This document shows positions 34,789-44,187 of a stretch of DNA of 64,000 nucleotides, in pieces. Position 1 is the stretch's first letter. Every line of letters starts with the position of its first letter. The DNA is from Arthrinium phaeospermum (lineage: Eukaryota; Ascomycota; Sordariomycetes; Amphisphaeriales; Apiosporaceae). The stretch spans positions 3,162,001 to 3,226,000 of the forward strand of contig QYRS01000004.1 in assembly GCA_006503535.1 (NCBI GenBank), in the 5' to 3' direction. The translations under genes were made by a program, and so were the position numbers. Under the pieces are notes generated by a model. That model did not search any database. It saw only the letters and a list, made by a program, of their open reading frames with translations, and was not told where the DNA came from.

Positions 34789-35642
34789 ATGCTTGACATC
34801 CAGCCAAATGAGACAATGGACAGCTCTCCGCCAGTCAGCCCGGGCGACCCCAAGCGCCCAAAGTCGGGTTCCTTCTCCTCCCCGCAGAGCTTCGCCTCTG
34901 CATCTACCACTACGTCTTCGCCAACACCCATCTTCTGGCCCGCAAAGGCGAGCGCCGGAAATTCAGCCCCCATCTGGTTTTGCTTCAAGGCACGCCGCAG
35001 CTCCTCTTCGTCTGCCGCACCTCCTTTCAAGAGGGTCTGCCCGTTTTCTGGTCCGAAGCGCTCCTGCACGCCGGACTTAGCTGGAACTTCTCCAACATCG
35101 AGCTTGGCCGTCGTTCACTATTAGATCGATACCCCACTTCCAAGCAGTTTGAGATCCACACGGTGGTCGCCGCGATTCCGGAGAGGTCGCGGCCGTTGGT
35201 CCGCCATCTACGGCATATCGTGCCGACGCAGCGGGACCGGTCTTGCCCGGAAGAGTTCGGCGAGTGCCTGCGTCTGCTGGAGGGTCTGCGGACGTGCGAG
35301 CTGTCTGTCCGGAACATAAACTGCCTGGGATCGTTCCCGCGAGAGCCGGGCTGGGACTGTACCTTCCCCGGATCCATGTTCGACCGCCTGAACTCGGACA
35401 GCTGTGCGGAGCTGCTGTGGCAGGACCGGGACGTCTCTTCGCCCCGGTCGTACCTCGCGCGTTGGGGGGTGAGGAGCCAGATGCTAGAAAAATGCACCTT
35501 CTTGGTGCACTTCGATGCGATGCAGCCACCACGAGGTCCCCCTTCTCCTTACAAAAAGGTAAGCCGTAAATCTATTCTTTACAGACACATTCCCAGCAGT
35601 ATGCAGCCATCGCACGTCCTTCTTAGAGCACACAGTCTCTGA
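34789..35642 (+). pseudogene. F-box/2EXR-like gene with a one-base frameshift
   Basis: Two overlapping frames make one gene. The first (ATG 34789, or 34816) encodes an N-terminus reading MDSSPPVSPGDPKRPKSG. The frame must then change at the GGG run at 34866-34868 to continue as FLLLPAELRLCIYHYVFANT, which is the hallmark opening of the fungal F-box-like/2EXR family. The second frame runs on through LLFVCRTSFQEGLPVFWSEALL to about 35559, where YKK is followed by a good donor (GTAAGC). Further exon sequence may end near 35625. One missing G in this run would restore the frame, so this is either a decayed gene or a sequencing error. No ATG exists in the second frame after its upstream TGA (about 34807), so an intact alternative start is unlikely. 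Function unknown. Confidence 0.62.
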
Positions 35643-36325
35643 TCTTCAACCATTAATGATGACGCAACCGTGGCAGCATGCTTTTATCAACCTGAACACC
35701 GAAAAGGCCATAGTCCAACTCCTACATAATCGAGCTACTCCGCCCGTGGTGCTGTGTGATGTCGAAGAGAACTTTCGGAAGGTTATGGAAAGATAGCAAT
35801 GTTTTAACTGAGTAGAGCCAAAGGGAACGAGGGAGAAGGCTAAATTCTTGTTACTGACCTTCCCTCCTTAAAACATCAGCGCCCGATAGTACAGGCATGG
35901 GGGCCGCCTAACGTGGCCGAAACGGACCAGAGAGCACTGAAAGATGATGTATATACTGCAGCAGATTGGTCTGCCCGAGGGATATGCTAGTTCTATTATA
36001 GAGTCTCGTAGAGCTGACATATGAATATAGCAAGCCACTCCATAGTTGTGACAAAATGAACCATCTACCACATTCGGCGTGTAGAACTGCGCGAAACCGT
36101 CGCCCACAATTAATAACATGACCAAAAGTCTCCCCAGCTCAACCCATAGTAGAATAAAATCAGCTGCCTAGTGCAACACGTCACCAAATCGGATTGCCTT
36201 CCTTGCGGCACTGCTTCCTCACTTGCCAGAAGGTGGCGATTTAGCTGGTGGGAGGGGTCGGCTGGAGGCAGGTTGCTTCTGGAAAGCACTCGTATTCCGC
36301 TTGTAGCGTGCGTATAACGAAGCCG
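35643..36325. other. Intergenic region, nothing recognised
   Basis: This 0.7-kb AT-richer stretch lies between two decaying genes. No gene, RNA or repeat was supported. Confidence 0.35.
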
Positions 36326-39239
36326 TCATTTGTTCAGACGAGGGGAATACTTTGTGCTTGTGTTATATGTGGTACTAAACTCGACACAAAAGTGACAGAT
36401 AAAGCCAGGTTCCTCCCCATCCATATCACCTAGGCTGCTGTGCTCATGGAGAACTATATCCCCACGAATGTAACATATAGCGCAGGAGCGGTTGCTAATA
36501 ATAAGATCCAGCTTGAAGGCATCGCCGATGGCGACCTGCTTCTCTTGCTTCGATCGAAGAAACGGACCCCATTGCTCGGGCGTGGGCTGTCGCCCGCGGC
36601 TGTTCCTCGGGTCTATGACGATCGTCTGTTGGAAGCAATGACACTCGTAGCACACGAAAGTATCATTATCGTGGCCAGTATTGGTTAGGATCCAGTTCTT
36701 GTATCCGGTAGAAGCACATGCCACACATGGTAGAAGCCCGTCTATGCCATGAAAGACGTAAAAGATATAGCGAGGGGGGATTGATTGTACCCGGAAACTG
36801 CGATAGCAGGCGAAACATATCAACTCATCTTCTCTTCTGGCAACAGTAGCAAACTGCTAGGTCCTACTCTTGCTTGGCCTCTGGTTGAAGCAAATGAGAC
36901 AAATTCGATCAAGCTTGGGCACCTTAACAGGGACGAGACTCGCTTCAAATGTCGAAGCCTTCAGCTTTCGAACCGACAGGACCGATTCAGGAGGAAGTTG
37001 AGTACACCTTCTGAAATAACAAGCACAAGCACCACATAGATGCTTGTCCATGAATTCGGGGTGTGTGTGGCGCTGGGTCATTGTTTCATGGCAATGCATA
37101 CACAACTCGGGCCCCTATGACGACAACCTCGCGTGCCGAGCCGGCTGAAGTAGTGCCCACCCCATATTCAGACTCCTAATAGACAGGTCTGGGAGTAGCA
37201 GACCACTACGCAATTGTTCTTGGAATTCGGGGCTTTGGAAGTAACGGTTTCGAACCGCCGAGTATTGTGGATCGGCAAGTTTAGTATCGAAGCAAAGTCC
37301 TAGGTATGCCTGGATAACTCCCTCCAGAAGTAGACGTTATGTGCCTCGATATTGCAAATGCCTACTTCGCTTAAGTACGGGTTATCGACGACATTGATCA
37401 GTCGAAAGTTCATAACGCGGCCAGGCTTCCGGGCTTCGATGTAATGAGGATTAACTTCAATGTTTCTGTACGCCTCCATGAAATGGCAGTTGATCCTGAC
37501 TCGCCCACCAGATGGATTTGCACTTGAGCCACCGTACGTATTGAAGGATGTTCCCTCGCTCGGGTTGTGGCCCTCACGACATATTCGAATTTCTGTGCTC
37601 TGCCGTGAAGTAACGGTTGTCCAAGTGCCATTCGGCATATTTGCCACAATATCAACATAGTTGATCCATTGCCGAATAGAGTGGGGAATAGGTGGCAGAT
37701 GTAGGAGGTCGACATGACGAAGGTTTTCCCTTCCCAGGACTTGCTGGGTCTTCAGGGGTATCGACTCGAACACACCACGAAGGAGGTTATCGACATCGCG
37801 CCCTTCGTGTCTCAGGTATTGCAACATGCCGATAGGCAGCTTGCGCGTATGGGTCGATGCTTTCAGTAAATCAGCGAAAGCATCGTCGTCCATACCACAA
37901 GCCATGACCAGAATGCGTTGAATCAAGGTACAGACAAGGTCGCGAAATCGTTGCACGTCAGGATCTCCGTCAGGGACAGGGTGGCTTGAGTTGATGTGGG
38001 AGATTATCTGCTTCGCAGATGACTCTCCCGTGGTAGAGATCTGACGTGATGAAGTAGGATGAGGTGCGGTGACGTCTTGGCCAAGACCACAGCCGTCGTC
38101 GTCTTCCAAGTCGAACACCACAGGCGACCCAGATGGACAAACAGGTGGCTGAGGGGAAGGGCGGGAAACAGCAGTATCGATGCCACGCTGCGTGGTGGGT
38201 GGGATGGCCAAGGCAGGTGGCGCCGAGGGAACGAGTCCAGAGGACGACTGCCGCAGGTCCTGGCCTGGGAGAAGTGGACGGGTCAATGCCAACTGTCATT
38301 CCGTACGTTAGCAAGATCAAGAGAAGGGCTTGGCATTTCAGGGAAACAAACCTCGATGTGGTCGCCCTCGCCAACATCCACGCCATCATCACCATCATCA
38401 ATATCGCCCTCGTCTTCGGAGTCACACACCACGGACGACAGAGACCGGCGAACATGGGGTTGGGAGAAAGGGCCGGGAACAGCAGTATCGATGCCACGCT
38501 GCGTAGTGGGCGGGGTGGTCAAAACAAATAGCGCCGAGGGAGCGAGTCCAAAGGACGATTATAGCAAGTCTTAGCCTAGGAAAAACGGACGGGTTAATAT
38601 AATCTGCGAACCCGTATATTAGCAAAACTAATAACAAATTCATAGTATAGTAGAGAAACAAACCTCGATGTGGTCGCCCTCGTCGATGTCGCCCTCATCC
38701 TATGAGTCACACACCACGGATAACGCAGACCGGCGAACAGGGCCTCGGTTGGTAGGACCAAGTCCAACAGACCCAGACTACGATGCTGGGGGCACGACCA
38801 ATGAAGTGGGTGCAACATTAAGAACTTCCGGAATTGGATGAAACGACAGTGTACTCTGTCGCGCAGAGGGCCTTTTCCCCTGTTTTTTCGCTACCAAATC
38901 CAATCAGCATTAACCAGTACTGTACAGGGCAAGAGACATACCCTGCTTCTAGGTGCAGTACTAGACGACGCTACCGGATGCTGGAGTGCAGCATCAGGGC
39001 GAGACAGGACCAGTTGCGTCTGTCTGAACACTCGTTTCTACAGAAAAGGTTAAAGAGTGGGATTGGATATCTCACGGAGTATTGCAGAAGTGCGCCAAAA
39101 CTTACGCGACGCTCGAGAGATGGCGTCAACGAACCGTCAGTGTCTTCACCGGGGTCGACCGGGATAGAACTGAGAATGAGTCAACAAAAGGTCGTCTACC
39201 AGGAGGGAACGTCGCTGACCTCGATCTTCTCTTCGCCAT
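36326..39239 (-). pseudogene. Degenerate multi-exon gene with four Cys4 (GATA-like) fingers
   Basis: My model reads: 39239-39220 (ATG), 39169-39106, 39037-38942, 38879-38664, 38603-38352, then 38292 leftwards to 36326. Each of the first six segments joins in phase with visible donors and acceptors. The N-terminal half is Ser/Pro-rich with acidic blocks (DSEDEGDIDDGDDG). A folded-looking region follows (about 37980-37310). The C-terminal part has four C-X2-C...C-X2-C units with spacings 18, 24, 21 and 25 (starting 37102, 36901, 36727 and about 36493); the third carries the Trp typical of GATA fingers. The frame is broken by TAG at 38780-38778, 38702-38700 and 36859-36857, one TAG just before GPELCMHC (about 37119), and TAA at 38573-38571 and 38561-38559. 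A frame change or unrecognised intron lies near 37310. All the stops fit CAG-to-TAG/TAA changes. Family unknown. Confidence 0.6.
38109..38735 (-). repeat. Tandem ~311-bp intron-exon module duplication
   Basis: Two adjacent copies lie at an offset of 311-312 bp (CAGCAGTATCGATGCCACGC at 38169 and 38480; GAAACAAACCTCGATGTGGT at 38343 and 38655). Each holds one ~60-nt intron (38293-38351; 38604-38663) and part of an exon encoding PTTQRGIDTAV and an acidic VVCDS-EDEGD block. The distal copy has many transitions relative to the proximal one: the proximal LTRPLLPGQDLRQSS reads LTRPFFLG*DLL*SS there. Confidence 0.8.
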
Positions 39240-40192
39240 AGCAAAAGATCCAATGCAACAAGTAGATGGGAAGTATGAGGGTGACAAAATGGGCTAATTC
39301 CCACAATCAGCAGCAAAGAAGTTCAAAGATACTATGGTGTAGGGGTGGAACGAGTATCAGGAAGCTAGAAGACAAGAACAATAGAGGTTAGAATGGCTGG
39401 AACGGTGATGTTGCAATAAAAAGGTAACATGGTAACAGACGAGATGGGTTGGTTGGAAGTCGTCCTCAATAAGCCAATCCACGTATATAAAGAAGGAGCA
39501 GAGCATTAATGGGCGGCGACTTCTAACGCCTGCTAGGGGAAAGACGCAGTTCCCATCAATGATATGATCAATTCACATATCTACTGAATGTAAAAACAAC
39601 CACCGAGGTCAGTTTGACAAGCTTCCACGCGAAGTCTACTACAGCCAATATGGAGATCAGAACTTTGACGGGAAGCCTGTCCAATCTACCCAGTGTTCAG
39701 CCTTCAACATATAACTAGGAAATTTTGGGCACCTGAAATAGCATTTGCATGAACGGACGAAATATTACATGCAAGCTCCGTGTTGGCCAACGAGCAACTG
39801 ATCAAGCAGCATGTGATCGATGAGAGCACATTCGTACTGTCACACTGGAATAAACACTTCCCAAACCATCAGACATTGGTATGTTTCGGAATGAACGGTT
39901 GTTCAATCGTTGAAAATTGTCTAAACGTCAGCCCACTCTCCAGTGTATTTGGGGACGTCCCTTGAGCGTTGACTTGGTATAGATATATTTCTAGGTATCG
40001 GTATTGAAATTCAACGCTGAATTGTATCCAGCCCACTCTGCTACGGTGTTCGCAGCCTGATTGGAATGACCGGAACGACTCCAGTAGTGTCGCTGGCTCA
40101 CGCCCCCATTCCAAGGGGTGCTGTTTGAGAGATATACTGCTCCCAATACGGCATGAAGATATCCCCCTTCCATGTACCGTCAATATGAATGA
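39240..40192. other. Intergenic region, nothing recognised
   Basis: This 0.95-kb stretch lies between the 5' end of the degenerate finger gene and the 3' end of the rhodopsin-domain gene. It would hold the promoter of the former. No gene or RNA was recognised. Confidence 0.35.
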
Positions 40193-41701
40193 TCATACCG
40201 CCGTCGAAGCGAGGCTCCCGGGATGCGACGGCCCGTTCCCCTCCCGCCGTTGAGTACCATAAACCGCCAGCTCCGTCCCCTCGTGCAACTCTGGAGCCGC
40301 CGCCGACGTCCCCAGGGGCTCCTGCGACGAGCTGCTGCTCCGCCAGCCCCGCAGCGTCGTCTGGCCGTTGCGGCTCGACGTCACCGTGACTTTGATCGTC
40401 TTCCTGATGCCGGCGCTCGACGACGACTGCTGCTCCTGCTGCTGCTGCTGCCGCCGCCGCGGGGGCTTTTGAGTAAAGCGATCGGCACGGTCCTCCCGGC
40501 CACATCGGAGCAGCGGGTGTAGTAGCGGCAGGCAAGCGGTGATGATGCCAATGGTCGGCTCCAGGCCTCGGAAGAGCGTCTGCACCGTCGCGCTGTTGCT
40601 CAGGTTGACGTACGTGGCTACTGTGCGGACGATGGCCACGATGCAAGTTCTGTATGCGTTTATCCTTTCGTGTCAGTGAAATGGAACGATGCGCACTCAT
40701 ATCACAGGTGCGCCGGCGCCATTTCCAGCTCCAGCAAGTACTACTCACATAAACCCCACCATAAAGGTAGCCATCAGCCCAATCTTGCGCCAGCGGTCCA
40801 TGCGCAGCTGGTACAGCTTGCCAAGCGGGAAACACAGGATCATGACGTCGGTGAAGCAGGTGGCGATGCCCGTGTAGAGCTGGAAATCGTCGCTGCGCTT
40901 CTTCTCGGCGGGTGTGAGCTGCAGGTCCGGGTCCAGCTGTTTGGCGATGGGGATAATAGTAAAATAGCCCAGCCAGGTCGAGAGCCCGCAGCCGAGCGTG
41001 ACGAAGGCGACGGCATAGAAGGGGAGCCGCTCGCCGGGAAGTGTGAAGACGCGGTGGTACAGGCTCAGGATGGAGATCTTGCAGAGGTAGGCCGCGCTGA
41101 CGCCGCCGATGAGGGAGGCGTAGCCTGCCTGGTAAAGCAACGCGATGGGTCAGGTTTTGTTTACATTGGTATGGGAAGTCTACAGAAAGAAAAAGGGGGC
41201 AAGAGAAAAGGATCAATGCAAATTCACCTTGGCGTGGGCTATGCCGACGTCCTTTCCATATGTAGATTTTACGATATCTTCAGGCAGCCCTAGGCCGCCT
41301 TCGAAGACCACTTTTATACATGCCTAGTCAGCAGCGGCACTCGAGAAGCTTATGAGAGAGTACGAAAAAGAGATAGAGATATATAAAAATAGTGTCACAT
41401 ACTACACAGAACCCCGATCCACGAGGCTAATAGCGCGGTCTAAGTTGATGACTACATTAGTCTCCTTGACCAAGATCTGCCAAACCCGGGGACTCGGGTG
41501 TGGGGGAGTCGGGGCGTCGGGGCGTTGGGGATGGCCACTAACAAACGCAACTAGAATCCAGGTGTCGCTGGCGTCGAAGCGGCGGTGTACAACCTGCCTC
41601 GCCCAGAAACGGAGGCCGATGGCAAGCAACGGCAGCAAGGTGCAGACGATGGCGACGGCTATGACACCGCCTTGTTCCCGAGTATAGACAGGAATAGCCA
41701 T
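40193..41701 (-). CDS. Rhodopsin-domain integral membrane protein (fungal PTH11-like/SAT4 class)
   Basis: This is a multi-exon gene of the fungal rhodopsin-domain family, which has seven membrane helices and ends in a cytosolic tail. Exon 1 begins at 41701 (MAIPVYTREQGGVIAVAIVCTL, then RFWARQVVHRRFDASDTWILVAF) and ends at a GTTAGT donor near 41545. A following exon carries KVVFEGGLGLPEDIVKSTYGKDVGIAHAK (ends near 41229). A large exon 41128-40749 has helices IGGVSAAYLCKISILSLYHRVF and LPFYAVAFVTLGCGLSTWLGYF. The last exon, 40649-40193, starts with CIVAIVRTVATYVNLS. The small exon(s) between 41490 and 41330 are uncertain. The tail is Gln/Ser-rich (RRRQQQQQEQQSSSS). Some relatives are cell-surface sensors; no function is assigned here. 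Confidence 0.82.
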
Positions 41702-42906
41702 AGCCGCGGAAACATGGCGCTGTAATCTTTTGGATGGTCACAATGTAGGCCCAGAGATGAGGCCAAGTTGAATATAATAATTGATTGATGGGGAAAGGGA
41801 AGGGAGCAGAAACCAACAGCAAGAGGCACAGTTTATTTTCCGGGGGAGAGGGATGTCAATAGCACATAACGAATAATTACATTCCCAGTCAACGTGATCG
41901 ATATTTAATAACACAAATATATGAGACGACGACGACTGCTGCTGGCGGTCTGGTCGAGCCTGGGTCTGGGTCTGGGGTAAAGAACTGGGGGAGAGGGCTA
42001 TTCATAGCAAAGCTCTCGTCTGATTAGTCCTTGCATGAGTGATCGACCATGTATTTAACCGCGTTCGGCGCCCCCAAGAGCCGGGTCTGGGAGTTGGGTG
42101 CCTGTGGGCAGCAAAGGGCAGGACTTCGCTTCGCGGCCAGGAAACCCAATACGCGAACAGAGTTCGAGACAGCCAAACCGTCAATCAAGGGAGCGGCCCA
42201 ATCACTAATCTTGGTCTTTGACTACGACTTTGATAAGCAGAAAACAATCAGGCTACTCGACCCCAAGTCAAGTCGGTGTGGGCAGATTACTGAGAAAATT
42301 TGGAAACGTGGTTGTGCGATTGTGACAGGTCCGAAAGGACATACGCACATCCCAAACGCCCTAATGCAACAATATTGCTGGCCCTGCAAGCTTACAGGCT
42401 CACATCCTCTCCAACACCGACACCCCCACCAGGCAATTCTTTTTATTCGCAGAGGTTGCTGCAACGAGAAGCAGCGAAAAGCAGGCTGAGCGAGGTGAGA
42501 CAGGAGCCAGGAATTGATTGTCGTGTGGTCGTGGCAGTGGTCCTATTAAAAAAAAAAAGATGCCGTCCACACTTTGGCCTGTCAAGCCGTGTGCCCAACG
42601 TACTTGAGTCATCAAAAGTTCGGTGGTAAACAACACATTTGACGCGCGACCGAGGTTGGTTACACCCGCACCACGACACTACTCCCCCAATTCCCTGGGG
42701 CGAGTTGGGGGTAATACAAACATCACCGACTGTGGCGTGGCGGTCTGGACTCGCCCGAGCTTTGCTGATGGTTGTGCTACACGAGCAGGCAAGCTAGGCT
42801 GACTGGAGGAAAGGAGATGATGAATGAGAGAGCTCAAAGAGCGTGCCAATATCGTGGTATAAATTCTCGAGTAAAAAAACTCACCCGAGATTTACTCCTT
42901 TCTCCA
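41702..42906. other. Intergenic region
   Basis: This 1.2-kb stretch lies between the rhodopsin-domain gene start and the ANCHR-like stop; both read leftwards, so it holds the promoter of the first and the terminator of the second. An A10-12 run is at about 42549-42560. No gene was recognised. Confidence 0.4.
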
Positions 42907-44136
42907 TCAGCTCTTCACATACTTCTCCCATCTGTGCCCTCGATCTTCGTAGTGCGCTTGCGGCCCGACGTGCATCTCCTTCCAGCATCTTCCGCAGTAT
43001 ATGTCGTCTTCGCAGTCGAGGCAGCGGATGGCGCCATCCTCAAGGCACACAATGCACCACGACTTCTGGTCTTCGTCCGTGTAGCCATACCGCTTGTAGA
43101 CGCCCTTGACGGGACGGTCTTCAGGAGCAAATGTCGGCACTCCGGGCAGCCCCAGGTCGTCGATGCTTGACGAAGGCGCTGACGGAAGCGACGAGTCCTT
43201 GCCGCCCAATCCCTTCAAAGCTGCCATGCGTGACGCGATTTCGGCTTCAAAGTCATCACCATGTGGGATTTCCGGCACCTCTGGTGGATCTTGCAAATCA
43301 GTCGGCACTTTCGGAAGATCGAATGGGTCCGCCTTCGAGCCCTCCGGCGCTGTGGTATTGGGAACTGGCTCTTTCTTAGGTTCAGATGCTCGAGCAGGAG
43401 TACTTTCAGCACCAGGTGTGTTGAGCCTCTCCCAGTCGACCTCATCTTGTGCTTTCGCAAGAACATGGTCGGCTTCTTGGGCCATGTGTTCGCCATCAGA
43501 ATCATCGTCATTAGACTCATGCTGAGAATTGGCCGAGTGCGGGCTCTCTGCTCTGGGCTTGCCAAGCTCATCTAGCATTGCGCTTATCCTCTGGTGCTCA
43601 TCATTGGCGTACTCGGTGGCCATGTCTTCCAGCCATTGCTCGTCCGATCCTAGGTCGGCAAGAAGCTCTTCCAACGTCTGATCGTCGGTGTCTAACAAGG
43701 TTTCCACATCCTGAGTGCCTTGCGCAGCGCCTTGAGAAGCGGTTTCTGGGCTTTGGTCCGATCTGCCTTTGTCTGTGCTGAGATCTACGTGATCCGGTTG
43801 AGGCTGTGCGGCAGAACGGCCAGAAGCGCGGGGTGCCGGACCAGGAATGTCAGCACCGGGACCAGCATTGCCCAGATGATGGACAGGCGGAGAGGCCGCC
43901 TGGCCCCGCAAGCTTTTTAATCTTTCTGAAAGAGCATCTTCCTTTGAAGGTGGCTGATCATCTGATGGTGTGGCGGTGGTAGGACTGGAGATTCCTGGGT
44001 CAGCATAATGTATCTCCTCTCCCTGGATGCGTGCCGGTGCTACTTACACTGCGGGCTTATCAAGGCTTATGGTCGTCCCTTTGAGAGCGTTGAGGCGGGA
44101 CAACAGACTCTTATCGGAGTTCCCAGAATCGGCTAT
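42907..44136 (-). pseudogene. ANCHR/ZFYVE19-like gene, apparently without its start codon
   Basis: Exons 44136-44048 and 43984-42907 join in phase (1,167 nt, 388 codons). Exon 1 has the family opening NSDKSLLSRLNALK, exon 2 continues with EDALSERLKSLRGQ. The middle is acidic with LLDTDDQTLEELLADL and the repeated LERLNTP-type motif. The C-terminus is a Cys-rich B-box-like unit (WCIVCLEDGAIRCLDCEDDIYCGRCWKEMH) closely resembling the end of human ZFYVE19/ANCHR, a regulator of abscission timing that binds ESCRT-III/VPS4. Where the start codon is expected the sequence is ATA-GCC-GAT (44136-44128), abutting a transposon; upstream in frame there is AAG then TAA. No in-frame ATG follows until the DMATEYAND segment at about 43620. 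The coding body is otherwise intact, so the gene may be newly silenced or may use a non-AUG or remote start. Confidence 0.8.
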
Positions 44137-44142
44137 CTTTTA
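44135..44142. repeat. Left target-site duplication of the transposon
   Basis: ATCTTTTA directly outside the left inverted repeat. It matches ATCTTTCA outside the right repeat at 7 of 8 positions, and the difference is a C-to-T change in a CA context. Confidence 0.75.
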
Positions 44143-44187
44143 CGCAAACCCTATACGGCACCCCCAAGGTTCCTGTGCGGCACCCCC
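44143..44187 (+). repeat. Left terminal inverted repeat
   Basis: 45 bp starting CGCAAACCCT. It contains an internal repeat of a GCGGCACCCCC-type core. It matches the reverse complement of 49012-49056 at 43 of 45 positions; both differences are G-to-A in TG context (TATACGG here, TGTGCGG at the right end). Confidence 0.9.

Noticed and set aside
37240..37256. GGTTTCGAACCGCC resembling a tRNA T-arm
   Set aside because: No acceptor stem, D-arm or anticodon arm around it; it lies in coding-like sequence of the finger gene.
38834..39241. Plus-strand ORF starting MDETTVYSVAQRAF
   Set aside because: Antisense to exons 2-4 of the finger gene, whose splice phases agree; no motif.
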